A stretch of 64,000 nt of DNA from Septoria linicola (lineage: Eukaryota > Ascomycota > Dothideomycetes > Mycosphaerellales > Mycosphaerellaceae), in the NCBI GenBank assembly GCA_024114885.1, contig CP099428.1, positions 186,001 through 250,000 of the forward strand, given 5' to 3'. Of the stretch, positions 43,257-54,575 are shown piece after piece (within the stretch, counting starts at the first letter, position 1; each line of letters starts with the position of its first letter). A program made the translations under genes and the position numbers. A model generated the notes under the pieces. That model ran no database searches and was not told the DNA's origin. It worked only from the letters and a program-made list of their open reading frames with translations.

Positions 43257-43492
43257 GCTTGCAGGCCTCGGTTGTTGTTTGTGGTTGTTGAGTGTGACTG
43301 CCGAGAAGTTGAGGTCGCGAAGTCCAAAGTAAGGTAAGGAACAATTAAACCTTGTGCACGCGCTAGCTTCGACGCTGCATGAAGCTCACCTCAGCTGCAC
43401 ATATCGCTGCAAGTGCGACTAGGATCCCAACATATCTCACATTTCCCGCACGGCTACATGCAATACTTCTTAAATGACAAATACATATGCGA

Positions 43493-45442
43493 CTATGCAG
43501 TATGACCATTTGCAGGTCGACCATACCGCCGGCCATCTGGTTCATCGTCATCGTCGTCATCACCTAAGCTGAACCGCTCGCGGTCCATCTCCTTGTGCCT
43601 TCCATTGCTGTGGGACATGTCGTCGAGCTCTGCTTCATCATAGTCTCTTGCAGCCTCAACATCACGATGTACTCTTCTCAGGTCGTCGTTGAGGCCCAGG
43701 CCACCCGAAGGGCCCCTCTCTTCGAAGGATTCCATGCCGAGTATGTTCTTGTATCCTCGCCGGTTCCTACGACCGCGCCATATGACGGCGCCCCAGACTG
43801 CCGCAGCTACGATAACAAAGAAGAGTGCTACCTCGCCAGATCTTTGGTAGGCCTTCCACTGCGCGGCTTGAACTTTCGCTGCTTCAGCTGCGTGAGCGGC
43901 CGTGCTATCCGGGTGGCCACCGACGGACACTTCCACTCCTTTCTCTCCATCAATCCGGGAATCTGCTGGCGTGCCGCCGATGGACCCAATATCCACACCC
44001 ATGAAACGATCCAGCATGTCTCGGCTTCGGCGAGGATAGTCAAAGGGAACCATGTGCGAGGAGTTGTAGAAGCGGAGATAGGTCAAGTTTCGTGCTGTCT
44101 GGTACACACCAGCAGGTTCGCCCTCGAAAGTCCAGTCTCGCCTCGGCGCTGTCACACCAGGAGACAGTTCCATGCCGGTGCCGCCATTCCAGTTCATGTT
44201 GTTAATGATGTTCTCCGTTCCGATGTGGTTGCAGATCATATCCTTGTCGCCAGAAAAGAGCAGAATCTTGACCTTCTCGAGCAAGTCGGGAAGAAGTATT
44301 CTCGAGGGCTTCGAATTTCGTGCTGTGAACGCGGACGAAACTTGGTTGTTGCACTCCACCCACCCCGTCTTCTTGTCTGAATTGATGTGGAGTGCGCGCA
44401 GAACATCGTCTCTTCGTAGATACGGAGTGACATGTTCCAAGTCCGGAGGCCAGTTCATGCCACAGCTTGGATATGAATCCCTCAGACGGACATCGTACAT
44501 ATTCACGCATCCGTTGTTGTTCTGCGTATCGCGCAATATGTCCTGCATGATGTTCTCACATGTGCCCAAGTCCACACGATCCTTGCCGCCTGCATCCAGC
44601 TCTGCTATGCACTGCTTTTGAGTGCGCAGGGCTTTCTTGTCTGCATCCGATCCTGCTGTTACCAAGCCGGTCTCGTACGCGAAGGGAAGGAATGAGATGT
44701 ATTGCTCAGGTCCCGAGATCCAGCCGTTGCCAATCAAAAGACCCTGAAGGTCATACTTGTTCGCCGCATCTTGATTGTTGTGGTCCAGGATCGCTTTTGC
44801 AACGTAAGGAATCCACTGTCCTGCGTATGACTCCCCCGCGATGTATAGCTGTGCCATCGATTAGCCCTTCAAACAGGATCATGACGATGCTGCACGACCT
44901 ACCTCTGTATTCTTGTATTCCGGAAAGATCTCAAAGAAGCCTTTGAGAAACGACACCATCTGGTTCGCCATGTCGTCCATCTCGTGCACGTAGCTGTCTG
45001 TATCCACATAACTGAACCCTGTGCCCACTGGCTGATCAACGAAAAGCACGTTCGCAAACTCATCCCAACTGCCGTCCTGAAGTCGTAAAGTGCCATCCTT
45101 TTTCACTCTGTAAGGGCCAATCTCCATCATTGCTCCGTCCATGCTACTGCAGCCTGGCCCGCCATTGAGCCACAGCACGGTCCGTTGCTTGTTCGCGATG
45201 TGCCTGTTTTTGTACAACCAGAAGAAGAGATTGCCATGATGCTGTGGAGTGATTTCCAGATGTCCTGCCCACATGTCGAGCTTGGGTTCTGGGGCTCCTG
45301 GGAGATCTGTGACATAGTAGTCTGCGGCTGATTTGGCTGCAGCAAGCGCTGATGGCAGCCATGACAGTGACAGCAGGCTTGTCAATGTCAATAGCGAAGA
45401 CCAACGCATCGTCCGTGACGAAGAGCTGCGCGTATATGCCAT
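43493..45442 (-). CDS. kex1: Pheromone-processing carboxypeptidase KEX1
   Basis: Two exons, 45442-44903 and 44848-43493, give 631 residues. Type I membrane serine carboxypeptidase (family S10) of the trans-Golgi. It removes C-terminal Lys and Arg after Kex2 cleavage, for example from alpha-factor-like precursors. A signal peptide spans about residues 12-36. The oxyanion loop WLNGGPGCSSMDGA, nucleophile GESYAGQ (Ser187), GDKDMICNH (Asp, about 381-383) and SSHMVPFDYP (His445) are all intact. A transmembrane span at about 519-537 is followed by a cytosolic tail with acidic DDDDDD, typical of KEX1. The intron (GTAGGT..GCACAG) falls just before the active-site Ser block in phase 0. The gene is divergent from RAD52. 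Confidence 0.96.
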
Positions 45443-46058
45443 ATCAGCGGGATTGCTGGTCGAACACTCGACCCGATGGTGGTTGACGTGGCCACTCCTA
45501 TTGATGCCTCATGAGTGCAAGCACTTGTGCCGTTTCTCCAGCAGAGTGGTCGCGTGAACTCCAGCCACGAATTCCGATGATCAAAAAGTGCCAGGTAGGA
45601 GGATGTGATGGTGAGAGTGAGCGCGCGAGAGTAGCAACGTTTCCTCGCAATGTCCAAGCTACAAGCCACTGGTCGAGGACGAAGCCAAGCGTTTGAATGC
45701 GCCGACCGAGACAGAATACCACGGGATTCGATCTGGACAGCGATTCAATGCATCAATCTGTACAGTATCGCGGAACTATCAATCGCGTATCGGCCATTTT
45801 CTATTGACCTTCACACGCGGCGAACAAAGATGTCCTGATTCTCGAAAATCGGGAGGAATGCAGGCACAGAGAGCACGTGCTGATGCGACAAGCCGACGCC
45901 GAACTCCGCAGGAAGGAGCGAAGCAGGCCAGACGCGTGCATCATCAACTAACTAGTTAGACGCGACTTCAGCATCAAGCACACTCTCCAGGCTGCCATTC
46001 CTTCGCCACACTCCATACGATGCTCACAACTTCGCATACACTTTTGCGATAGTCCACG
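45443..46058. promoter_or_regulatory. Shared promoter of KEX1 and RAD52
   Basis: The 616 bp between two divergent start codons hold both promoters. CATCAACTAACTAGTTAG near 45941-45958 is another CTAA/TTAG motif like those at 16921 and 52700-52840. Confidence 0.5.
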
Positions 46059-47800
46059 ATGCCTGCGTGAGTATTACTGTGTGTTGATTGACCGTGTACC
46101 GTGCTGACAATGTACACAGTCCCGGCGACCAGCATCGCGACAATGCCAACACTGTGAATCCGTTCATCAAGCAGGAAACGCGCATGTCCGAGTACACAGC
46201 GAAGGAAATTGCCACATTACAGAGTAGACTCGAGAAGCAGCTGGGGCCTGAGTATATTTCCACGCGACCAGGCAATGGAGGAGGGAAAGTGCACTATCTC
46301 GCGGCGGAAAAGGTCATTAATCTCGCGAACGAGGTGTTTGGCTTCAACGGTTGGAGTTCATCAATACAAAATGTGCAGATCGACTTCGTGGACGAGAACA
46401 GAGAGACTGGCAGGATCAACCTCGGCTTATCAACCATAGTCCGAGTAACGCTGAAGGATGGCTCGTATCACGAAGACATCGGCTATGGACACTGCGAGAA
46501 CACGAAGGGCAAAGCTGCTGCTTTCGAGAAGGCGAAGAAGGAAGCTGCGACAGATGCAATGAAGCGTGCGCTGCGAAACTTTGGAAATGTGCTCGGAAAC
46601 TGCCTCTACGACAAGGACTATCTATCAAAGATCACCAAGGTCAAGGTGGCGCCTTCGAAGTGGGACGCCGAGAATCTGCATCGACACCCGGACTATGCAC
46701 CTGTGAAAAAGGAACCAACGGACCAGGCCACGCCAATGGCAGGGAGGGCAGACGGACCCTCGAGAAACACCAGCATGCAATCAGCGCGTTCTGCGGGCTC
46801 AGGAGAGTTCGATGATGACTTTGGCGAAGCAGCTGAGTTTGACGAGACGGATTTCAGCCACCCGGACGAAGTACGACTTGACGATTCCGAAGTCGGCAAT
46901 GGACCACCTGCGCATGTTCAGAGAGCCATGAATGGGCAGCAGCGGCGAGGGATGAGTAGAACACATTCAATGCCTCCCATGCGACCGCCAAACATACAGC
47001 CGCCTGCACCTGTCACCAATATGCAGGCACCGCAAAAGCCGCAAGCTGTACAACGACCACCTCAGAATGCTGCTCAGCCCGCAAATCGCATGATGCCACC
47101 ACATACTCCTGGCAATCATCAAAGGCCGCCACCCGCGCAAATGGCACAAGCAAATACTCACCAAAACGGAGACGGTGTTCGATCGAATCCTTCATCGGGC
47201 AACACTGCAGCTTCGCCTTCAGCACAAGCACAGCAAAGAGCGCAGAGCGGGTTGCAGTCAGAAGAGCCCAGCATGCCTCCGCCAGGCGCTCCAATGGGCT
47301 TCGTATCTGGCCGCGCAGCTGCGAAGCCTAATTCGAACACCGCCTTCAACCCACATGCTGAGAGCCCCTCGATACGGCGGACACAAGGTGTCAATCCTGG
47401 CGTGTCGGCGCCCATCAGACGAGAAATGGTTGGCGGTCAGCCGGCAGCCCCAGCCGCAGGCCAGCAACCTGCGGCTGCCACTGGGGGCTTCAGGCCTGCC
47501 GCTCTAGGCGCTGGCAATGCTATGAACGGAGCTGCACGATCCAATGCGACCAACTACATCAATCCTGCTGCAGACATGAGTCGGAAGATTGGTATGCCGC
47601 AAGGAGCGGGAGGCTTCCGGAATGGCACAGGATACAAGCCACCAAGCGCGGTGAAGAGGCCCGCGATGACTGACGTGACCAATACTTATGGCGCAGACGG
47701 TGCTAGCGATGGTGGCGGCGAGGTCAAGAAAGCAAAGATTGAGTCTGCACAAGTGGAGAACACTGCACCAGAGACTGCGCAGCCTGTGGCGCCGACGTGA
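46059..47800 (+). CDS. rad52: DNA repair and recombination protein RAD52
   Basis: Two exons, 46059-46066 and 46120-47800, give 562 residues. The first coding exon is only 8 nt (ATG CCT GC); the intron (GTGAGT..TACACAG) restores Ala-Pro. The N-terminal DNA-binding/annealing domain is complete (about 35-185: TLQSRLEKQLGPEYIS, GGGKVHYLAAEKVINLANEVFGFNGWSS, EDIGYGHCEN, KAAAFEKAKKEAATDAMKRALRNFGNVLGNCLYDK). The rest is long, rich in Pro, Gln and Ala and probably disordered, with the RPA and Rad51 contacts. Rad52 loads Rad51 on RPA-coated ssDNA and anneals complementary strands. If the tiny exon is wrong, an in-frame start at MSEYTAKEI (46183) would still give the whole domain. Confidence 0.94.
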
Positions 47801-48219
47801 CGAACTCAGATTCGCGACTGCTGACGACTTGCTATATGTGTTTACGAGCGCGGAGTTGGAAGGTCATCATGCTAGATTACTTGCGAGTCGCTATGCGAAG
47901 CATTCATGATATGTAGGCAGCAAAAGACTGTTCACTGCACTATCAAACAATACGTCTTGCTGACACAAGTCCGATTCCTGTCAGCCACTCTCTCCGATAC
48001 TGAACCGTTTGTGTCGACGACGAGAGTAGGAAAGTAAGGGCACGGTGCTTGAGATAAGTCAGAGAGCAGGCGAGTACGAGCTTTGTATTACTTGTCTATT
48101 GTTTGTGAATCCTTCTTCTTCTTCTTCCTCCTCCTCCCCAACCAGTACATATGCGAATGCTTCTCTCCAGCACATTCTATAAAAAGTGCAGATCTGCGCA
48201 TCATCTCTCTCTCTCCGAC
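47801..48219. other. Intergenic, 3' of RAD52, with pyrimidine tract
   Basis: No gene is seen. CCTTCTTCTT-type pyrimidine repeats run from 48111 to 48140 and CT repeats follow near 48203-48216, directly before the minisatellite. Confidence 0.5.
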
Positions 48220-48807
48220 TTCTCTCAGAATTATGACAATTTGTGACCGTGTCAAGCATGCCATCTCAGTGGCGCAGTGCAGTGCTTGTATAGATTCCGA
48301 GAATGTGGTCACTGAGTCTTCGCTTCTCAGAATCGTGACAACTTTTCAGTCGCTTCAAGCATCACATCCAAATGGCGTGGTGCTTGTGCGGACTCAGAGA
48401 AGATGGCGACGGGCCCTTTTTCCTTCTCTCAGAATCGTGCTAGTTTGTTATGGTATCAAGTATTCGAGTCTGGTGGCGGAGTGCTTGTCTTGAGTTGGAG
48501 AATGTGGCCACTGAGTTGTCACTTCTCAGAATCGTGCTGGCTTGTCATCGTTTCAAGCATCAGATCCGAACGGCGTAGTTAGTGCTTGTGGCCACTCGGA
48601 GAAGACGGCCACTGACTTCTCACTTCTCAGGATTATGACAGCTCGTCATCGCATCAAGTATTCGAGTCTGGCGGCGAAGTGCTTATGAGATCCCTACTCC
48701 GTTCTCACTTCTCAGGGCCATGACAGCTTGACATAGTATCAAGCACTCGATCTGAATGGCGTAGTGCTTGTGTTGACTGGGAGAAGATGGCCACCGAGCG
48801 TTCTTTC
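48220..48807. repeat. Minisatellite, six diverged ~100-bp units with two-unit order
   Basis: Units start with TTCTC(TC)AG at about 48220, 48324, 48424, 48523, 48624 and 48709; a seventh partial start is at 48808. Each contains CATCAAG/TTCAAG and then GGCG..GTGCTTG and a GAGAA-(G/T)-ATGGCCACTGAG-like end. Units 3 and 5 share TATTCGAGTCTGG, while units 2, 4 and 6 share an ATCCGAA/GATCTGAATGGCGT variant, so an A-B pair appears to have been duplicated. Unit length is 99-104 bp except unit 5 (85 bp). It lies between the converging 3' ends of RAD52 and the next gene and has no coding potential I can support. Confidence 0.88.
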
Positions 48808-49132
48808 TTCTCCAGGATCCACCCACAACAGGCAGATCACTGATGAAAAAAAGTTATCGTTGCACGCATAACTGGAGGAAGTGCGATACCAGTCATGCAA
48901 GTGCAACGAGACTCAGAAGAGTCGGTGAAGTCAGCAGTTCTCAGCAAATGGTGGGGTTGTGTGATGGGGGAATAGCGCAACATGACAAAAGCAAGTACAG
49001 AACGCAGCAAATAACAAAGGAGATTTTTTGTTCTGGCTCCGGAGAGGCAGTTTGTCGGTACATTTTACAAGTTTTTTTGTGGTTTTCTTTTGGGTTCTTT
49101 TGAGGGGATGGGGAGGGAAGAGGGGATGATAC
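48808..49132. other. Intergenic with T-rich stretch
   Basis: Nothing coding is seen. A T/G-rich stretch (49024-49105) lies just 3' of the next minus-strand gene and may belong to its 3' end. Confidence 0.4.
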
Positions 49133-49993
49133 TCAACATACGCGTCTCCAGGATGCTCCAGTCATGGCGGCAGTCTTGTAGCTTGTTGCTGTGGGACCCG
49201 GTGATGGCCAGGTGAATCCAGCCTGCACCGAGCAGCGAGCCGGGATAGTTGGTACCGGAGCAGGAGTTGGGGAGATGTATACCCGTGGTCGAGTCCGCTT
49301 CTTCGTGGTGGCGAGGGCTCCATGGCGTCCGCGGTGGCGCTCGGCAGCGCAGTATGCCCACTTGAGGAGAGTCAAAGAACGGTCGGTCATTCGGATTTTG
49401 TCGCCGAGGAATGGGCTCAAGTACCGTGCTTCGATCCAGAAACCGCCGTCCAGGTTGACGTAGGATTGCCTAGACATTTGTCGACCGCCGATCGTCTGGA
49501 GCTGGTCCATGTGGTTGGGGGATCCTTGGCCGCCGTTGTGAGCGATGGACATGTAGCGCCAGTACACATGGAAGTTCTTGTCACGCGGACAATCCGCCTC
49601 GTATTTGGCCTGCAGACTTGGGTAGTTACTGAAAGAAGTCACGGGAGCACAGAACACGAATTTGGTACATACAGAATGTCCGAGGACGACCACGGGGTGA
49701 TCGTAGGCTCCGTCATTCACATCTGGGAAGTGTGAAAAGATGACGGAGTCTGCTGGGATCTTTCTCCCCGATGGGAGATATGCGACGAGGCCACTGAGCC
49801 CCTTCTGGGCGTCGTGGTTGTCGACCTTGGCGAGAGATGTAGTAGCAAGCTTGCGTGAGAGCTTGCTACACGGAGGAGATACCACACTGATCACATCTGT
49901 CTCTGCGTCCTTGCTCCAGGCGTCCTTTCTCCAGGTGGAGAGACTGCCCTGGTAGCTTGGCATATAGCGAGAGACAGACGAATTCTGAGACAT
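49133..49993 (-). CDS. Uncharacterised fungal protein with HPVVVL motif
   Basis: 286 residues from MSQNSSVSRYMPSYQ (49993). The frame is open to an earlier ATG at 50182, but that part reads like a 5' leader. Recognisable pieces are LPSGRKIPADSVIF, DGAYDHPVVVLG and GGRQMSRQSYVNLDGGFWIEARYL. From memory these match a widespread uncharacterised family in filamentous ascomycetes with a conserved (F/Y)xHPVVVL strand and an RxSYVN motif. No catalytic residues can be named and the function is unknown. The last 50 residues (Pro/Arg/Ala-rich) look unconserved, so a 3' intron is possible. Confidence 0.6.
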   Translation of the reverse strand: MSQNSSVSRYMPSYQGSLSTWRKDAWSKDAETDVISVVSPPCSKLSRKLATTSLAKVDNHDAQKGLSGLVAYLPSGRKIPADSVIFSHFPDVNDGAYDHPVVVLGHSVCTKFVFCAPVTSFSNYPSLQAKYEADCPRDKNFHVYWRYMSIAHNGGQGSPNHMDQLQTIGGRQMSRQSYVNLDGGFWIEARYLSPFLGDKIRMTDRSLTLLKWAYCAAERHRGRHGALATTKKRTRPRVYISPTPAPVPTIPARCSVQAGFTWPSPGPTATSYKTAAMTGASWRRVC

Positions 49994-51549
49994 CTTGCTG
50001 GTGAGTGGAGTCAACTGCTTATCTTGAACCTCTTGAGTGTGCTTGAGTGTGTGGTACTTGCTTTCAATTGGTTGTGGATGTGTTGATAGTGTTGGAAAGT
50101 GATGCAGCAGTGCTGTAGGGAGGTCATGGGTCTGGAGGAGAGCGAGGGCAAGATATAGCATACTTGACCATTTTGAGGACATAGATAGTTTTTGAGGACA
50201 TTATCCACCAGAACCATACAAGTTACAACCAGATGCCTACTATTGTGCTTCGTGTGGTGAAGCCATTCGGACAGGACAACAGCTTTCTGCACAGTGGCAT
50301 GGATGTCGTGAATACAGTGGAGAGAGACCAATGGACATGTTGTGCTCAACATACACCGCCTTAGCGTCGGCAGTATCATGAAGTCGGGCTTCGTCGAGGA
50401 GATGATCGTTGTCCTGCAGGGTGGGGGGGAGGTCTCGGCACCTTCCATATCGTCCATAGCAACAGCAGCTACCCTGGATTGGATATGTCCTCGAAAAGCC
50501 AACTCTCGCGAGAACTTCGAATTCCGTACCACTGAGTACCACTGCCTGATGCCAAGAATTTGCGACTGAGAACGGAGTGAGTCGAGTGTCTCCGTGCATT
50601 TTGAAGCCGCGAGAAGGAACAGGCCTAGATCAGAATGGCGTGGAAGGAGAGATCTTGCAGAGAGGCCTCAGCCTCGTGGCTTGACCATGTGAGGTTCGGG
50701 ATTGGGGATTGTGGACCTGCTCCGCGTGGACATTCGCAATGGTCAACTCAAATTTAGACTTCTGCGAACCAATGTTCGCCATGCCACGACAGAGAGCGGC
50801 AGCATGCTCTGATTTGGCGGATGTAAATGGAGACGATGACTCCTCGCATGTAGCTCTGTAATATGATCAAAAATTGACGTGCTCATGAAAACGAGCATCT
50901 TGCCATAGTGCAGAGCGCGCCGCATAGAATCGTGGTCGAATTCTTGATACTTGGCAATCTCGGATGTAGGTGAGGTTGGTGAGTTTTCTCAGACTTCAAT
51001 TCATAGGCATGGACCATGGTACCCAGTGGACATTCCTATTGCAGTGCAATTGAGCCCAAGAATGGAGAAGAGATTCGAGGGCAGGGGCCATGCTCAGGTG
51101 CGGAAGGTGAAGTCCAATGGTCTCGGGCCGAACTTGCCGATCACACGCTGCCCACATTGTGGCACAGCAGCATCAATGGTTACACCAAGTTTTGGGATTG
51201 AAGTGATTAAAGATAACTCAGTACATGCGGTATCTCATGTGCTCAAGGGGAAGAAAGCACGTTCAAAACATAATCAGCAGCGGCTGTATGCCAAAAGTCA
51301 ACCCTTCTCGTTCCTTCGCCATGTTCCATGCATTCTCAGGCAGCACATTGTGCAAGCCTTCTGCTCACACTGCATGTGTCCCAGCAGAGCATCTTCTTCC
51401 ATTGTGAAGACGAACGGGTCCTTGCCTCACCCGCGCGCTCGCTTGCACAAGCGCTTGCACTTTCCTCGACACCTCTATCATTTCCCTTCGATGTCGTGTC
51501 TTCGTGTGCTCCGATCTCTTTCTGCATGATTCGCCACCTACCAAGGCAA
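49994..51549. other. Intergenic, nothing assigned
   Basis: 1.55 kb between two minus-strand genes. A 192-codon plus-strand frame (50951-51529) contains CPHCGTAAS but otherwise looks random. No repeat or RNA gene was recognised. Confidence 0.4.
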
Positions 51550-52519
51550 CTAGAAGAACAGGTAGGCAATCAAGAAGCTCAACAGAGCAATGGCAGCCAC
51601 GATCTGCACTGGCACGCCACCTGGTGCAGCTTGAGTGACAGCAGATGGACCACCCTTTGTGGTAGTTGCAGTCTCTCCTCCAACATTGCGCTGCCTAAGC
51701 CCAGTCGCTTCTGCTGCCTTTGCTTGTAGGTCCGAGATCGTCTTGTTGGCTGCTGCCAGCTGTCGTTCCAGCTCGGCTTGGCTGACACCAGTCGCGTTCG
51801 ATACAGCAGCAGTAGCGGAGTGCAGAGTAGACTGAGATTGGTTCAGATCTCCAGCAGGCACTGGGCTCTTATCGTAGCCAGATCCTGATGAGGCGGTATT
51901 CCGTGCAGGCGTAACCGCGGCAGGAGATGGGGATGAATAGGCCGGAGGCTCGTCCTCGTGGTGTAATAGTCCATTTGTGGCAGGGGAAGGCGATGCAGCT
52001 GCACCGAGACCGGCACTACCGTCTGCGGGCAAGAAAGAGACACGGATCTTCTTCTCCTGGATGCTCGATTTCGCAGTCTGCTCAATGTTGGCCCAGACTT
52101 GAGTGACGTTATGAACTTGGACATCGGCGCCAATGGCGACAGACTGCACCAGGAACTTGTCGCGACAGCGTGCATCGAGTGGTGGGTCTTCCTTCATGGC
52201 CTGGAGAAGCACCTGAACCTCGACATCTCCGCCAGGATCAATGCGGCCCGAGTTAGGTCGGACGCAGTATCTACAGGTACATTAGTACCCGAGTCCTATT
52301 TTGATCGCGTCTAGCTGTACGTACTGCTTCGGTGCGGTGGTCTTGACCTTGAAGGCCACGGGCTCGCTGTTCGGGTTGTGTAGGCGGAGGACCTGGCTGA
52401 CTTCGTGCGTGAACGGCCCTGTATCGCACTGTCAGTCTGATGCGCGGCATTGAAAGAAGGCGAGAGCGGCGAAACGGACTGCGAAATCCAAGTTCTGGGG
52501 GAGTAAGCTCGACACTCAT
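51550..52519 (-). CDS. scs2: VAP/SCS2-type ER membrane protein (MSP domain)
   Basis: Three exons, 52519-52480, 52418-52325 and 52270-51550, give 284 residues. The spliced N-terminus reads MSVELTPPELGFR-RPFTHEV..LRLHNPNSEPVAFKVKTTAPKQ-YCVRPNSGRIDPGGDVEVQVLLQAMKEDPP, a complete major sperm protein domain (about 1-125) that binds FFAT motifs. A Ser/Pro-rich linker, a short coiled coil (QAELERQLAAANKTISDLQAKAAEA, about 215-240) and a C-terminal tail anchor (VPVQIVAAIALLSFLIAYLFF) follow. VAP proteins tether the ER to other membranes and recruit lipid-transfer proteins. Phases 1 and 2 fit exactly. The gene is divergent from the UBX gene. Confidence 0.95.
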
Positions 52520-53036
52520 CTTGTCTGTAGTTGTCGCGTAGGATGGGGAGAATCGTTGTGGTGCGCTTCGTAGGGCGCTTTGTAGGGAATGCTGTGGATG
52601 AGCAGGAAGGCGTGAGTAAGCACGCGCGAGTGAATGTGCGTATCAGGACACCAAGGTTGCCAGATGAATGTGGAAAGAAACGCGTGAATGTTCAAATGTG
52701 TTATAGCTAACTAGTTAGTCAAGGAAGCGACCAAGTTGTCAATCCCACTCGCACTCTCACTCTCCGTCCCGTTACCTTGGTAGAAGTGTCCGTGCACCAA
52801 TGACGGCATGTAAGTTAGTTAGTTAGTTAGTTAGTGAAGTGAGCCCTCCGCTTCACATGCAAGCTAGTTAGCCCGATGCTGTGGAAAGACCGCTGCTTCT
52901 CTACCTAATCATCTATCTGAAATCCAGGCACCACCTCTTATTCCTTGAATCCAGCGACGAGGTAATAAGAAAATCATCAACTTCATCTGCAATCCACATT
53001 CACCGCACATCCAACATCTACAAGTTTACCGCCACA
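52520..53036. promoter_or_regulatory. Shared promoter of SCS2 and UBX gene
   Basis: The 517 bp between divergent starts hold both promoters. It carries a TTAG microsatellite (52815-52834) and separate AACTAGTTAG and GCTAGTTAG motifs at 52710-52720 and 52862-52870. Confidence 0.55.
52815..52834. repeat. TTAG microsatellite, five units
   Basis: Five perfect tandem TTAG units lie in the shared promoter. Related TTAG/CTAA motifs flank it. Confidence 0.95.
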
Positions 53037-53963
53037 ATGAGCTCCGACCTCTCCAGTCTGGTCGACATGGGCTTCGACAAGGAGAAATCCGAAATGGCTC
53101 TACGTAAAGGTGGCAACCTCCAAGGCGCCATCGACTGGCTTGACAAGAACGCCGACCGCACCATCGAGCAGCTCAAGGAAGATGAGGCCGAAGATGCCGA
53201 GCAACCACAGCTCGCTGCTGGCGAGGAAGCACGATCGATGATCTGCAACGAGTGCCAGAAGAAATTCCGCTCCATGGCACAGGCGCAGTTCCACGCCGAG
53301 AAGTCAGGGCACACGGACTTTGCTGAGTCTACCGAAGAGATCGCACCTCTTTCCCCAGAGGAGGCAAAGGCGAAGCTGGCAGAGCTGAGAGCGAAGGCTG
53401 CAGAGCGGAAGGCGAAGCAGGCCGTCGAGGAGAAGAAGGAGCAGAGGCGTAACGAAGAGATCCGCAAGAAGCACACCAAAGAGAGCGATGATGCAAAGGA
53501 GGAGCTTGCCCGCAAGGAGCAGATCAAGGAAGCAGCGAAGAAGCGACAAGAAAAGGCCGACGACATTGCGGCAAAGAAGCGTATCAAGGACAAGATTGAG
53601 GCAGACAAGGCGGCACGGAAGGCAAAGATCGAGGAGGACAAGCGGATGCGCGACAACCCAGATGCCTACAACCCGGGTGCTGCCACTGCTCCAGCTGGAG
53701 GTCTAGCTGCTGCGGCACCAGCCAAGGTCGCCAACCACAGCGAGGCACGTCTCAGATTGCAGACACCATCTGGCAACATCATGAAGACCATGCCGGCGGA
53801 GACGACACTGTTTGAAGTCGCTGAGGCCGTCAAGCAGGAGAACGGTACTTCGGCCACGAGCTTCACGCAGAACTTCCCGAAGAAGATCTGGAACTACGAG
53901 GACTTCGGCATGACGCTCAAGGAGGCAGGCTTGGTCCCGTCCGCAGCTTTGATCGTGAAGTAG
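53037..53963 (+). CDS. UBA-UBX protein with C2H2 finger (UBXN1/SAKS1-like)
   Basis: 308 residues from MSSDLSSLVDMGF; the upstream in-frame ATG at 52881 would add a non-conserved leader. Domains in order: UBA (about 4-42, VDMGFDKEKSEMALRKGGNLQGAIDWL), a C2H2-type finger (CNECQKKF..AQFHAEKSGH, about 70-92), a long charged coiled coil (about 105-215) and a C-terminal UBX domain (about 228-308) with ARLRLQTPSG and FPKKIWNYEDFGMTLKEAGLVPSAALIV. UBX-UBA proteins bind Cdc48/p97 through UBX and ubiquitin through UBA, acting in proteasomal and ER-associated degradation. Single exon. The coiled coil gives long antisense Ser/Leu-rich frames, which are artefacts. Confidence 0.94.
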   Translation: MSSDLSSLVDMGFDKEKSEMALRKGGNLQGAIDWLDKNADRTIEQLKEDEAEDAEQPQLAAGEEARSMICNECQKKFRSMAQAQFHAEKSGHTDFAESTEEIAPLSPEEAKAKLAELRAKAAERKAKQAVEEKKEQRRNEEIRKKHTKESDDAKEELARKEQIKEAAKKRQEKADDIAAKKRIKDKIEADKAARKAKIEEDKRMRDNPDAYNPGAATAPAGGLAAAAPAKVANHSEARLRLQTPSGNIMKTMPAETTLFEVAEAVKQENGTSATSFTQNFPKKIWNYEDFGMTLKEAGLVPSAALIVK

Positions 53964-54432
53964 AATGGCGGTCTTTGCTGTTGCGGCACCAGTCACGTTA
54001 GTGGTGTGTTGCAGTCCTCAGAGTGACAGACTACTCTTAGCAAGAACAAGTCATGGTGCTTTGCTGCGCTCTGCGCATTAGCGTTGGAGTTATTTGGGTC
54101 CATAGCGAAGTGTGGACGGTGGCATATTCGGCGTACAGAAGACGAAGTGACGATGAAGAGATGTAGCCATATGACCGTCAATGAAAGAGACGCATTCGAA
54201 TGCTGTGCGTCGTCTCGCACAAATCAGTTTCAACTCCAAGCGTGAAGTCGAAAACATATTGACTACGGTGCAGTCAACATGAATTCAGGAGAATGTCTAG
54301 TTCTGGACTACGAACCTGTCTCTAGCAAAAGCGAGAAAAGGAAGCCCACGACACGTTAAACAGATTCCCTCTTGCTCGATGTTACCATGTCCCAGAGACT
54401 ATCGAGCTGAGCCTGGGGGTCTCAAGCTCTGG

Positions 54433-54451
54433 AAGCAAGCAAGCAAGCAAG
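54433..54451. repeat. AAGC microsatellite
   Basis: AAGCAAGCAAGCAAGCAAG, four and three-quarter tandem units, in non-coding DNA. Confidence 0.95.
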
Positions 54452-54575
54452 ACTGATACCAGAACACTTACACAACACTCGGCGAAGCCACGAGACCCTC
54501 CCGAATGCCGCTCAGTTGTTCCCAATGAGCAGGGAAATCTGGACCATGCAGCCTGACAACCGTTCTTCACCCCCG

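Noticed and set aside
50951..51529. 192-codon plus-strand frame with CPHCGT
   Set aside because: A single CxxC without further zinc-ribbon pattern; the rest looks non-coding.
53018..53656. 212-codon minus-strand frame
   Set aside because: Antisense shadow of the Lys/Glu-rich coiled coil of the UBX protein.
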